DNA from: Vigna angularis
Taxonomy: Eukaryota > Streptophyta > Magnoliopsida > Fabales > Fabaceae
Direction: 5' to 3'
Assembly: GCF_016808095.1 (NCBI RefSeq)
Contig: NC_068970.1
Span: 65,323,130 to 65,387,129 of the forward strand
DNA: 64,000 nt
Part shown: in pieces, positions 41,690 to 51,610 of the stretch
Layout: every line of letters starts with the position of its first letter
How positions within the stretch are numbered: position 1 is the stretch's first letter
Notes under the pieces: generated by a model
What the model was told of the DNA's origin: nothing
Seen by the model: only the letters and a program-made list of their open reading frames with translations
Databases searched by the model: none
Program-made: the position numbers and the translations under genes

Positions 41690-42415
41690 ATGTTTTAAAG
41701 GTTAAGCACATGCATGTGTGATCGCTCGCATTGTCATTGTGCTGAAAATCTTTTCTATTTCTTTTATAAAAAAATACCAAAAAGAAATATTTTAAAGGTT
41801 AAGCACATGTGTGATCGCTCGTATCGTCCTTGTGCTGAAAACCTTTTCTCTTCCTTTTATAAAAAATACCAAAAAATGTTTTAAAGGTTAAGCACATGTG
41901 TGATCGCTTGCATCGTCCTTGTGCTGAAAACCTTTTATCTTTCTTTTATAAAAAATACCAAAAAATATATTTTAAAAGTTAAGCACATGTGTGATCGCTC
42001 GCATCGTCCTTGTGCTGAAAACGTTTTCTCTTTCTTTATAAAAAATACCAAAAAAATATTTTAAAGGTTAAGCACATGTGTGATCGCTCACATCGTCCTT
42101 GTGCTAAAAACCTTTTATCTTTCTTTTATAAAAAAATACCAAAAAATATTTTAAAGGTTAAACACATGTGTGATCGCTCGCATCGTCCTTGTGCTAAAAA
42201 CCTTTTCTCTTTCTTTCATAAAAATACCAAAAAAAAATATTTTAAAGGTTAAGCACATGTGTGATCGCTCGCATCGTCCTTGTGCTAAAAACCTTTACTC
42301 TTTCTTTCAAAAAAAAATACCAAAAAATGTTTTAAAGGCTAAGCACATGTGGGATCGCTCACATCGTCCTTGTGCTAAACACCTTTTCCCTCTCTTATAT
42401 AAAAAATACCAAAAT
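41690..42415. repeat. 90-bp tandem repeat, eight copies, inside an Ogre-like LTR
   Basis: The core TTTTAAAGGTTAAGCACATG then TGTGATCGCTCGCATCGTCC, CTTGTGCTGAAAACC and an A-rich end recurs at about 41701, 41798, 41887, 41978, 42067, 42157, 42248 and 42338 (spacing 89-97 bases). The array ends about 415 bases before the LTR end. Confidence 0.93.
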
Positions 42416-42829
42416 ATAAATACTTTCAATGAATAAACAACCTTTCATAAAGAACTACGTAACCCTGATTTCTCATTCTGAATGAGAAAACGTAGGAGCA
42501 AGGTCAATCCTTGTCGGGCCCAAAAAACTAAAAAATATATTTTGTTTATTTAGAGTTTTATTTTTGGGGATAGTTAAACATTTTGAAAACCACATCACAT
42601 TCGCGTATTTAATTAAGGATACTGCCTTCGGGCAGACGTTGTAGGGTGCTAATACCTTCCCTACACGTAACCGACTCCCGAACCCAAAATCTGGTTTTCG
42701 CAGACCATGCCTTATCATTTTATGGTTTTTTCGTAGTTTTCCAGAATAAACTATGGTGACGACTCCAATCTCTTTTTCAAACCCGTTTCTTTTTTGGATC
42801 GTCGTCCCGTCGCGATTCTGGTTGCGACA
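42416..42829 (+). mobile_element. 3' part of the 5' LTR of an Ogre/Tat-type gypsy retrotransposon
   Basis: The sequence ends ...GGTTGCGACA directly before a tRNA-Arg primer site, as Ogre LTRs do. The stretch GGCAGACGTTGTAGGGTGCT and CTTCCCTACACGTAACCGAC is also of the type seen in these LTRs. The left limit of the LTR is not seen; it probably includes the 90-bp array. Confidence 0.7.
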
Positions 42830-42831
42830 GA

Positions 42832-42849
42832 TGGCGACTCCACTGGGGA
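42832..42849 (+). other. Retrotransposon primer-binding site, tRNA-Arg type
   Basis: TGGCGACTCCACTGGGGA begins two bases after the LTR end and is complementary to the 3' end of a plant tRNA-Arg (…CCCCAGTGGAGTCG plus CCA). Ogre elements are known to use tRNA-Arg. Confidence 0.75.
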
Positions 42850-43609
42850 AAATCTAGAGAGTCAAGCCATTTAATTAGATATGCGAATTCGATGTGGTTT
42901 TGCTTTATGTTTTCCTTCCCTTTTTCTTTATTTATGTTTGATATTTATAATAATTGCATGTGAGTTGTTTTGCTTGTTCTTTGAAAATATTGTTGTATAT
43001 TGAACCCTAGGGTAGAAAACATGTTTATATCTGCGTGGGATTTTTTCTGGTTGTTTTGCAGGTAAGGGTTTAGGTATGCATTCCATTCTCCCTTCACACA
43101 CGCACACTATGCATATCATGAGTGGGGCCCTATACCCGGGTTCAAGTGTAACTTAGAATTAGAGGGGTTGTGTAGCGGTGCCACTTGGGACATACTTCCT
43201 GTTTGGCTATCGTGAGAACTCCAACTAGAGTCTGTTCTCTTCATTTGTGTCTTCACACCTAGTTGATTACTCGACTGTTGTGGAGATGCTGTGAAGGGGG
43301 CCATAGCTCTAGTGAACGTTGATCTTTAGGTTCAGGGAACCATCCTTGTGAGATTGCATATACTTAACCTTGAATCTCAAGTGTCAAACTTTCTCTAGGG
43401 CACTAAGAGAGATGTGTGCAGTCTTATAACCTTCATTTTCGCTTAACAAAACCACACACCTTGTACATATCATCATATCTCTTTATACATCTTTTTATTT
43501 TCTTTCTTTCATTGTTGCTCATTTGTTTTTTATGGTCTTGTCACATTTTGTGTATTCTAGTTGAGAAATTATAAATTTGTGATTAAGTCCTTACGGTAAA
43601 GATGGAAAT
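42850..43609 (+). mobile_element. Ogre-type 5' untranslated region
   Basis: Lies between the primer site and the ORF1 remnant. No coding signal. Long leaders before ORF1 are usual in Ogre elements. Confidence 0.5.
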
Positions 43610-44279
43610 TAACATGGGATTTTGAGTCGAGGGGTATTCGAGTTCAAACATTTTGATATACATCAAAGCAAATGAGGGTATTACTGGTGGATCAAGGGAT
43701 CTGGTGAGAAAAAGATAATCTTGAAAGATGCATTTAAGAAGGAGTATGGGAATTTTTTTTGAGCCTATTAAAGTGGAAGAATTTGGGCAAATCTTAGATA
43801 CACCTCCCGAGGGCAAAGCTCTATGCAACTACCTCGGGTAGTATACCCATATCTTGCAGCAAGTGAGAATCATAAGAGTGCGCGCTGTGAAGTTGGAGAG
43901 GGAATTCATACTTAAGGGTAAACCAAGGGGCCTTACTCAAGGTTACCTAGATTGGTTTTTGCATCGATTGACTGAGGAGTAAAAGTGGAAAACATTTACG
44001 AACGTACTTGCTCTTATCCTCTATAGTATCCTGTTCTATCCTAATACCAGGGATTTTGTTGACTACGCCGCCATGAATGCATTTGTGGGGTACAAAGAGC
44101 GCTATGAGAATCCAGTCACTTCTGACTTAGCTGAAGTTTATGGGACCCTTAATAATTGTTATGAGCTAAAGGGAGGAGAAATTTTATGTTGTCTACCAGT
44201 GTTGTATGTGTGGTTCATCTCTCGGGTGAATGAGGACGCCTTGAATGCCACGTGTCCCGTGGATGAGCTACGACTGTGA
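43610..44279 (+). pseudogene. Ogre/Tat ORF1 (plant-mobile-domain-like) remnant
   Basis: Interrupted frames give VEEFGQILDTPPEGKALCNY, KLEREFILKGKPRGLTQGYL, NVLALILYSILFYPNTRDFV and DYAAMNAFVGYKERYENPVT, LCCLPVLYVWFISRVNED. This pattern (the ALILY...LFPN...FVDYAA block and the LLYxWF block) is that of the ORF1 or gag-like protein of Ogre/Tat elements. A stop after LTEE, an indel near 43840 and the end at 44279 show decay. No protease, RT or integrase follows: the element is cut off by telomere-like repeats. Confidence 0.7.
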
Positions 44280-47200
44280 AGGTCATTTTAGAGTTTAAGG
44301 TTTAGGGTTAGGGTTTGGGATTTGGGGTTTGGAGTTTGAAGTTTGGGGTTTGAGGTTTGAGGTTCTTGGAGTTTAGGGTTTAGGACGTAGTGCTTAGGGT
44401 TTATGTTGTAGGGCGTGGTCTGTAAGCTTTAAGTTTTCGGGTTTAGGGTTTAGAGGGTTTATGGCTTTTAGGGTTTGGGTTTTTAGGGTTTGGGGTTGCG
44501 GGTTTAGGGTTTAGGGTTAATGGTTTAGGATTAGGGGTTTAGGGTTAGGGTTTATGGTGTAGGGTATAGGGTTTAAGATTTTAGGTTTAGGTTTTTGGGT
44601 TAAGGGTCTATAGTTTAAGGTTCAGTGTTCAGGGTTTAGGGTTAATGGTTTAAGGTTGAGGGTTTGATGTTGATTGTTAAGTGTTTAGGGTGTAGGGTTT
44701 AGGTTTTAGGATTTATGGTATAGGATTTAGGGTTTAGGGAATATGGTTTAGGTTGTAGGGTGTAGGGTTTGGAGTTTAGTGTTCAAGGTTAAAGGTTTAA
44801 GGTTGAGGGTTTAAGGTTTATAGTTAAATGTTTAAGGTGTAGGGTTTAACGTTTAAGGTATAGGGTTTAGGGTTTAGGATATAGTGGTTACGGTTTAAGC
44901 TGTGTGGTGTAGGGTGTAGGGTTTAGTGTTTTGGGTTTATGGTTAAGGGTTTTCAGTTTAGGTTTAATGGTGTTTGGTTTAAGGGCATGCTTTAGGATTT
45001 AAAGTTTATGGTTTTGGGTTAAGGGTTTAAGGGTTTAAGGTTGAGGGTTTAGGGTTTGGGTGTAGGGTGTAGAATTTAGGATGTAGGGTTTAGGGTGTAG
45101 GCTTTATGGTGTATGATTTAGGGTTTTGGGTTTAGAGTTTAGACTTTAGGGCTTAGGGTTTATGGGCTAGGGTTTATGGTTTAGGGTTTTAGGTGTAGGT
45201 TTTAGGGTTCAGGGTCTACAGTTTAAGGTTCAGGGTTAAGGGTTTAAGGTTGAGGGTTTGAGGTTGATAGTTAAGTGTTTAGGGTGTAGGGTGTAAAGTT
45301 TAGGGCTTAGGTTTTAGGGTTTAGGATTTATGGTTTAGGTTGTAGGGTGTAGGGTGTAGGTTTAGGGTGTAGGGTTGCAGTTGTAGGGTTTAGTGTCTAG
45401 ATATTAATATTTAGGGTGTAGGGTTTTGTGTGAATGGGTTAGAGTATATGGTATAATGTGTAGGGTGTGGGGTTTAGGGGTTAGGGTTTAATGTTAAGGG
45501 TGAAGGGTTTAATCTTTAGGGTTTACGAGTAAGAGTTGACGGTTTAAGGTTTAGGGTTAAGGGTTTGAGTGTAGGGTGTAAGGTGTAGGATTTAAGATGT
45601 ATGGTTTAGGGTGTATGATTTAGGGTTTAGGGGTTAGGGTTTAGGGTTTAAGGTTTTGGGTTTAGGATGTAGGTTTTAGGTTTTTTTAGGGGTCTTTACG
45701 GCTCTTTAAAGCTCTTTAGAGTACATTAGGGCTTTTTAGCATTCTCTAGGGCTTTTTAGTGTTATGTAAGGGTCTCTAGTGCTCTTTAAGGCTCTTTAAG
45801 GCATTTTGGGCATTTTAAGGATCTTTAAGGCTCTTGATGGATCTTTGGGTCTATTTAGGGCTCTCTTGGCCTTTTAGGGCCCTTTAGGTTTCCTTCAAGG
45901 TCTTTAGAGCCCATGAAGGCTCTTTGGGTATTTAGGGATCTTTAGGGCTTTTCATGGTTATTTTAGTCTCTTTACGTTTCTTTGGGCCTTTTAGTGCTCT
46001 TTAGGCTTGAAGGTTATTTTAAAGTTTAAGGTTTAGGGTTTAAGGTTTAGGGTTAGGGTTTGAGATTTGGGGTTTGGAGTTTGGGGTTTGAGGTTCTTGG
46101 GGTTTAGGGTTTAGGATGTAGTGCTTAGGGTTTATGTTGTAGGGCGTGGTCTGTAAGCTTTAGGTTTTCGGGTTTGGGATTGGGGTTTGGGGTTTGAGGT
46201 TTGAGGTTTGGGGTTTAGGGTTAGGGGTTTAGGATTAGGGGTTTAGGGTTAGGGGTTAGGGGTTATGGGTTAGGGTATAGGGCTTAGGGTTTCTAGGTTA
46301 GGGTTTATGGTGTATGGTATAAGATTTAGTGTTTTAGGTTTAGGTTTTTGGGTTAAGGGTCTATAGTTTAAGGTTCAGGGTTCAGGGTTTAGGGTTAAGG
46401 GTTTGATTTTGATGGTTAAGTGTTTAGGGTGTAGGGTGTAAAGTTTAGGGTTTAGGATTTATGGTGTAGGGTTTAGGTTGTAGGGTGTAGGGTGTAGGTT
46501 TTAGGGTTTATGGGTTAGGGTTTATAGTGTAGGGTATAGGGTTTAGGGTTTTAGGTTTGGGTTTTAGGGTTCAGGGTCTATAGTTTAAGGTTGAGGGTTT
46601 GAGGTTGATGGTTAGGTGTTTAGGGTGTAGGGTGTAAAGTTTAGGGTTTAGGATTTATGGTGTAGGGTTTTGGGTTTAGGGTGTAGGTTTTAGGGTGTAG
46701 GGTTTAAGTTATAGGGTTTAGTGTCTAGATATTAATATTTAGGGTGTAGTGTTTTGGGTTTAGTGTGAATGAGTTAGAGTATATGGTATAATGTTTAGGG
46801 TGTGGGGTTTAGGGTTTAGTGTGCAGGGTTTAATGTTAAGGGTGAAGGGTTTAATATTTAGGGTTTATGAGTAAGAGTTTACGGTTTAAGGTTTAGGGTT
46901 AAGGGTTTGAGTGTAGGGTCTAAGGTGTATGATTTAGGATGTATGATTTAGGGTGTAGGCTTTAGGATGTATGGTTTAGGGTGTAGGCTTTAGGGTGTAT
47001 GATTTAGGGTTTAAGCTTTATGGTTTAGGCTTTAGGGGTTAGGGTTTAAGGTTTTGGGTGTAGGTTTTAGGGTTGAGGTCTATGGTTTAAGGTTCAGGGT
47101 TAAGAGTTTAAGGTGTAGGGTTTATGGTGTAGGGTTTAGGGTTTTAGGTTTGAGGTCTATGGTTTACGGTTTAAGGTTTAGTGTTAAGAGTTTAAGGTTT

Positions 47201-47372
47201 AGGGTTTAGGGCTTAGGGAGTAAGGTTTAAGATGTAGTCTTAGGGTTTAAGTTGTAGGGCGTGGTGTGTGGGCTTTAGGGTTTAGGGTTTAAGATTTAGA
47301 GTTTAGGGTTTATTGTTTAGAGTCTAGGGTTTAATGGTGTATGGTTTAAGGTCATGGTGTAGGGTTTGGGCT
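44280..47372 (+). repeat. Degenerate telomere-like (TTTAGGG)n array, 3.1 kb
   Basis: The plus strand is almost wholly built of TTTAGGG, TGTAGGG, GTTTAGGG, TTAAGGG, TTTGGGG and similar 6-8 base words, G-rich on the plus strand throughout, so the array points rightward as a telomere would. Perfect (TTTAGGG) runs are short. A block beginning 'gaaggt(c/t)attttA.AGTTTAAGG' at 44278 recurs at 46008 and both continue through GTAGGGCGTGGTCTGTAAGC (44410 and 46140); a third, partial copy of that word is at 47255. So the array was duplicated after it degenerated. Confidence 0.92.
45679..46007 (+). repeat. CTCTTTAGGGCT-type sub-block within the telomere-like array
   Basis: About 330 bases of 10-12 base words such as GGCTCTTTAGG, GGGCTTTTTAG and GGATCTTTAAGG, interrupting the TTTAGGG-like text. 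The same type of block returns at 60129-60296. Confidence 0.85.
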
Positions 47373-48600
47373 TTAGGCACGCGTGCACGCATTCAACAAG
47401 TACGCACATACGTACGCTGGCAAGCAACACGTACACATGAACGTACGCTCGCACACAAAACGTACGCGCGCATGTATGCTGGCACACAAAACGTACGCAC
47501 GCATGTACGCTCGCACGCAACACGTACGCACGCATGTACGCTCGCACGCAACACGTACGCACGCACGTATGCTCGCACACATCACGTACGCACGCACGTG
47601 TGCTCGCACACATCACGTACGCATGCACGTTCGCTCAGAACCGCACACAAACGCTCGCACACACGCATGGTCGCACTTACGCACGTACAATCGCATGCAC
47701 GCTCACACTCACGCACGCCCACCTGTATGCACGTACATATGGTCGCACGCACGCACGTAACCTTGCACGCTTGGACGTCCTCTCACACCCTAGCATGCAT
47801 GTATGGTTGCACGCTCGCACGCGCACACTTATGCTCGCTAATACGCACTCACATACGCTCGCACGCACGCACATATGCTCAAACGAACGAATGTACGACC
47901 ATAAGCACGCGCGTATGCACGCCGGCTCGAACGCTAGCCCGCACATACGCACTTACATACGCTCGCACGAACGGACGCACTCACGTACTCTCGCACGCAC
48001 TCACGCACGCTCGAACGAACATACGCTCGCACGCACGCATGCACAAATGCTCGCAGATACGCACGCTGGCACGAATGCACGCACTGACGGACACACGTAT
48101 GCTCGCACTCACACATGTACGCTCGCACGGTACATGCTCGTACGCACACACGCTCGTACTCTCGCATGTACTCACGCACGCTCGCACGAACGCACATTTG
48201 CTCGCACACACGCACGCATGCATATACGCTCGCACGCACGCTGGCACAGACGCACGCACTTACGCTCGCACGTACTGACGTACACACGTACGCTCGCACT
48301 CACGCGGGTACGCTCGTACGGTACACGCAGGCACGTACTCTCACACCCACGCACGTACGTTTGCATGCACGCACGTACGCTGGATCACGCGTACGCTGGC
48401 ACGCATGTACGTATACTCACATGCGCGCACGCACGTACGCTGGCACGCACACGCGAACATTCACATTCACGCTCACATTAACACTCGCACGCATGGTCGC
48501 CCGAAGGCACGATCTTTTGTAGGCACAATCGCAAATACTCTAACGCACACACGTATGCCCTTGCACTCACGCACGCACGCATGTGCACATTTCTGCATCC
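47373..48600. repeat. ACGC/TACG-rich alternating purine-pyrimidine repeat
   Basis: Dominated by ACGCACGTACGCTCGC-type words, nearly strictly alternating in purines and pyrimidines. Long open frames on both strands (up to 315 codons of His/Thr/Arg/Ala) arise because the repeat lacks stop words; they are not genes. Confidence 0.93.
47398..47640. repeat. 31-bp tandem array within the ACGC region
   Basis: ACGTACGCACGCATGTACGC followed by TCGCACGCAAC repeats with an exact 31-base step at 47491, 47522 and 47553, with diverged copies on either side (about seven to eight in all). Confidence 0.9.
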
Positions 48601-49344
48601 ACTTCCTCCCCTACACACACCCATAAACACAATTTCATATGCAAGGTGCACATGTACGCACGCACGTGCTCACATGGTCTTGCACGTTCACATGCCTGCA
48701 CTTACGCATGTGCGCACACGTGCATATTCACTCCCTTGTATGAAGTCACAAACCTTCACACGCATGCGCATTCACATGCACGTAGCCATGTACGTACACA
48801 CTCCCTCCTACGAACCCACGCCTGTAAAAGAACCCACCCATGCATGTCCTCCCGCTCATGCATGCACAGACGCACGAACTCACGCAAATGCTCACACACC
48901 CACAAATACACCCACATACACACGTGCGTATGTAATCATGCATGCATGCACGGACGTGCACACAAATGCACGTAAGCATGCATGCACCGTTGCACATAAG
49001 AACGTCTACACGCACGTATGTTCACACACACCCACTCATGCACGAATGCAAACAGGCTCCCCCTATGAATTCACGTGGATACACGCGCTCGCACACATAC
49101 TCGCACATGTACTTCCGCATGCCTACACGCAATTATGCATGAACGCACGTGTACAAGCATGAACGAATGCATGCCCACATACGCCCTATTGTACACACAC
49201 ACGCATCCACAAACACAACCTATAAACACACCCATCTACACACACACATTCAAACTGACACACACCCATCCACACACCTATTCACACACAAACACACATA
49301 CACATAAATAAACACACACCCACACACATACACATATGAATTAA
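48601..49344. repeat. CA/ACGCA-rich tract
   Basis: ACGC words fade into ACACAC, CATGCA and CACACCC words. No coding signal apart from repeat-driven open frames. Confidence 0.85.
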
Positions 49345-50240
49345 GGTGTGTGTGTTCATGCATGTGTGTGTGGGTGTGTGTATGTTTGTGTGATGCGTGT
49401 GTGTGATTATGTGGGTCTGTGTGTTTGTGAGTAGGTGGGTGGGTTTGGGTGTGTGTGTGTGTGTAATATATGCGTATGTGTATGTGTGTCTGTGTGAATA
49501 TACATGTGTATGTGCGTATGTGTCTGTGTTATCTTTGTGTGTGTTTTTGTGTGTGTGTTTGTGTTGTAACATATATGAGTGTGTCTGTGTGTGATGCATG
49601 TGTGTGTGTGTGAGAGAGAGAGAGTGTGTGTGTGTGTTTGTGTTATGTGCGTGTGTATGTATGTGTGTTTGTGTTTGTATTATGTGTATATGCGCTTGTG
49701 TATGTGTGTGTGTTTATGTATGTGAGTATGTATGTGGGTGGGTAGGGGGTGTATATGTTCTTCTGTGTATGTGTGTAATATATGCGTGTGTAACTTATAT
49801 GTGTGTGTGTATGTGTATGTTTGATTGTGTGTGTGTCTCTTTATATGTGTGTGACTGTGTTTGTGTGTGTGTATGTGTTTGTCTATGTGTGTTTGTAAGT
49901 ATAATATATTGTGTGTGAGTGGTGGGGTGTGTGTGATATATTTGCGTGTGTGAGTGCGTGTGTGTGTATGTGTTTCTGTGTGTTTGTGTGTGTATAATAT
50001 ATTTATATGTGTGTTTGTGTGCGTCATATGTGTGTGTGTAATATATTTATGTGTGTGTTTATGCGTATATGTTTTTGTGTGTGAGTATAATATGTGTGTG
50101 TAATATATTTATGTGCATATATGTGTGCGTGCGTATGTGTGTGCTTGTGTGGGTATGTGAGTACATGTGTGAGTATGTGTTTGTGTGTGCGTGTGTGTGT
50201 CTATGTGTAATATGTGTGTGTGTGTGTATTTTTGTGTGTG
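49345..50240. repeat. TG-rich tract (GTGTGT, TATGTG words)
   Basis: Strand composition flips at 49345 from CA-rich to TG-rich. Contains a short (GA)n run at 49611-49624. Much of it is repeated at about 50760-51340 with a shift of roughly 1.1 kb (for example TAATATATTTATGTGCATAT at about 50100 and 51242). Confidence 0.88.
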
Positions 50241-50633
50241 TATAAGGTAAGGCGTACTAAGCTTGTAGAAAGGGTGTAGGGTATAAAGTTTAGGAAGTAT
50301 GCATAAATGGTGTACGAAAGATGTAAAAATACTGTAGAAAGGATATAAAAATGTTGTAGGAAGGGTGTAAGAAGAGTGTAGGAAGGTTGTTGGAATGTTG
50401 TAAAAAAGATGTGGGAAGAGTGTTCAAGGATGTATTAGGTTGTAGAAAGGGTGTACAAACGGTGTACACAAATGCACGTAAGCATGCCTTCACCCTTGCA
50501 CACAAGCACGTCTGCACGCACGTAAGTTCGTACGCACGCATGTTCGCACACACCCACACATGCATGAATGCATACACACTCTCCCTTACACATGCACGTT
50601 GATACATGGTTAGTTTGGGTGGGTGGTTGTGTA

Positions 50634-50686
<53 letters not shown>

Positions 50687-51610
50687 GTATGTGTGTGTTT
50701 GTGTGTGCGTGTGTGTGCGGGGGGAGGGAGGGAGGGTGTCTGTGTGTGCATGAGTGTGTGTGATTGTGTGTGTCTGTGAGCAGGTGGGTGGGTTTGGGTG
50801 GGTGGGTGTGTGTGTAATATGTGTGTGTATGTACATGTGTGTTTGTGTGAATATACATGTGTGTGTATGTGTGTGTGTTTGTGTTGTAACATATATGAGT
50901 GTGTGTGTGTGTGTGATATAACCGTGTGTAACTTATATGTGTATACATGTATGTTTGATTGTGTGTGTGTCTCTTTATGTGCGTGTGACTGTGTGTCTCT
51001 TTATGTTCGTGTGTGTGTATGTGTGAGAGTGTGTGTTTGTGAGTGTAATATATTGTGTGTAAGTGTGGTGTGTGTGTAATATATTTACGTGTGTGTGTGA
51101 GTGCGTGTGTGTGTATGCGTGTGTTTATGTGTGTTTGTATGTGTATAATATATTTATAAATGTGTTTGTGTGCATCATATGTGTGTGTAATATATTTATG
51201 TGTGTGTGAATGCACGTGTGTGTGAGAATAATATGTGTGTGTAATATATTTATGTGCATATATGTGTGCGTGCGTGTGTGCTTGTGTGGGTATGTGAGTA
51301 CATGTGTGAGTATGTGTTTGTGTGTGTAATATGTGTGTGTGTATAAGGTAAGGTGTACGAAGCTTGTAGAAAGGGTGTAGGGTATAAAGTGAAGGAAGTG
51401 TGTAAAAATTGTGTACGAAAGATGTAAAATATTGTAGGAAGGATATAAAAATGTTATAGGAAGCGTGTAAGAAGTGTGTAGGAAGGTTGTTGGAATGTTG
51501 TAAAAAAGATGTGGGAAGACTATAACAAGAATGTATTAGGTTGTAAAAAGGGTGAACAAAAGGTGTACAAAGGATGTACAAATGGTGTATAAAGGGTGTA
51601 CAAAGGGTAC
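50241..51610. repeat. Mixed block: first minisatellite copies, ACGC scrap, TG tract
   Basis: 50241-50465 holds GTGTAGAAAGG-type minisatellite; 50466-50610 is ACGC/CACA text resembling 48955-49050; 50611-51340 is TG-rich with a (TA)n(GT)n run at 50635-50682; 51340-51610 repeats the 50241-50465 block (GGTAAGG(C/T)GTAC, AAGCTTGTAGAAAGGGTGTA). The order shows a direct duplication of about 1.1 kb. Confidence 0.85.

Noticed and set aside
41690..42415. 90-bp repeats as a CRISPR-like or tRNA-like array
   Set aside because: Copies are contiguous with no spacers and lie in a retrotransposon LTR; no cloverleaf is seen.
42832..42849. Part of a tRNA-Arg gene
   Set aside because: Only the complement of the tRNA 3' end is present, directly after an LTR end: a primer-binding site.
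47398..47640. 31-bp repeats as a CRISPR array
   Set aside because: Direct head-to-tail repeats without unique spacers in a plant nuclear genome.
47334..48481. Open frames of 314 and 315 codons (plus strand) rich in His, Thr, Arg and Ala
   Set aside because: They follow from the ACGC repeat, which has few stop words; open frames overlap in several frames and both strands and no domain is present.
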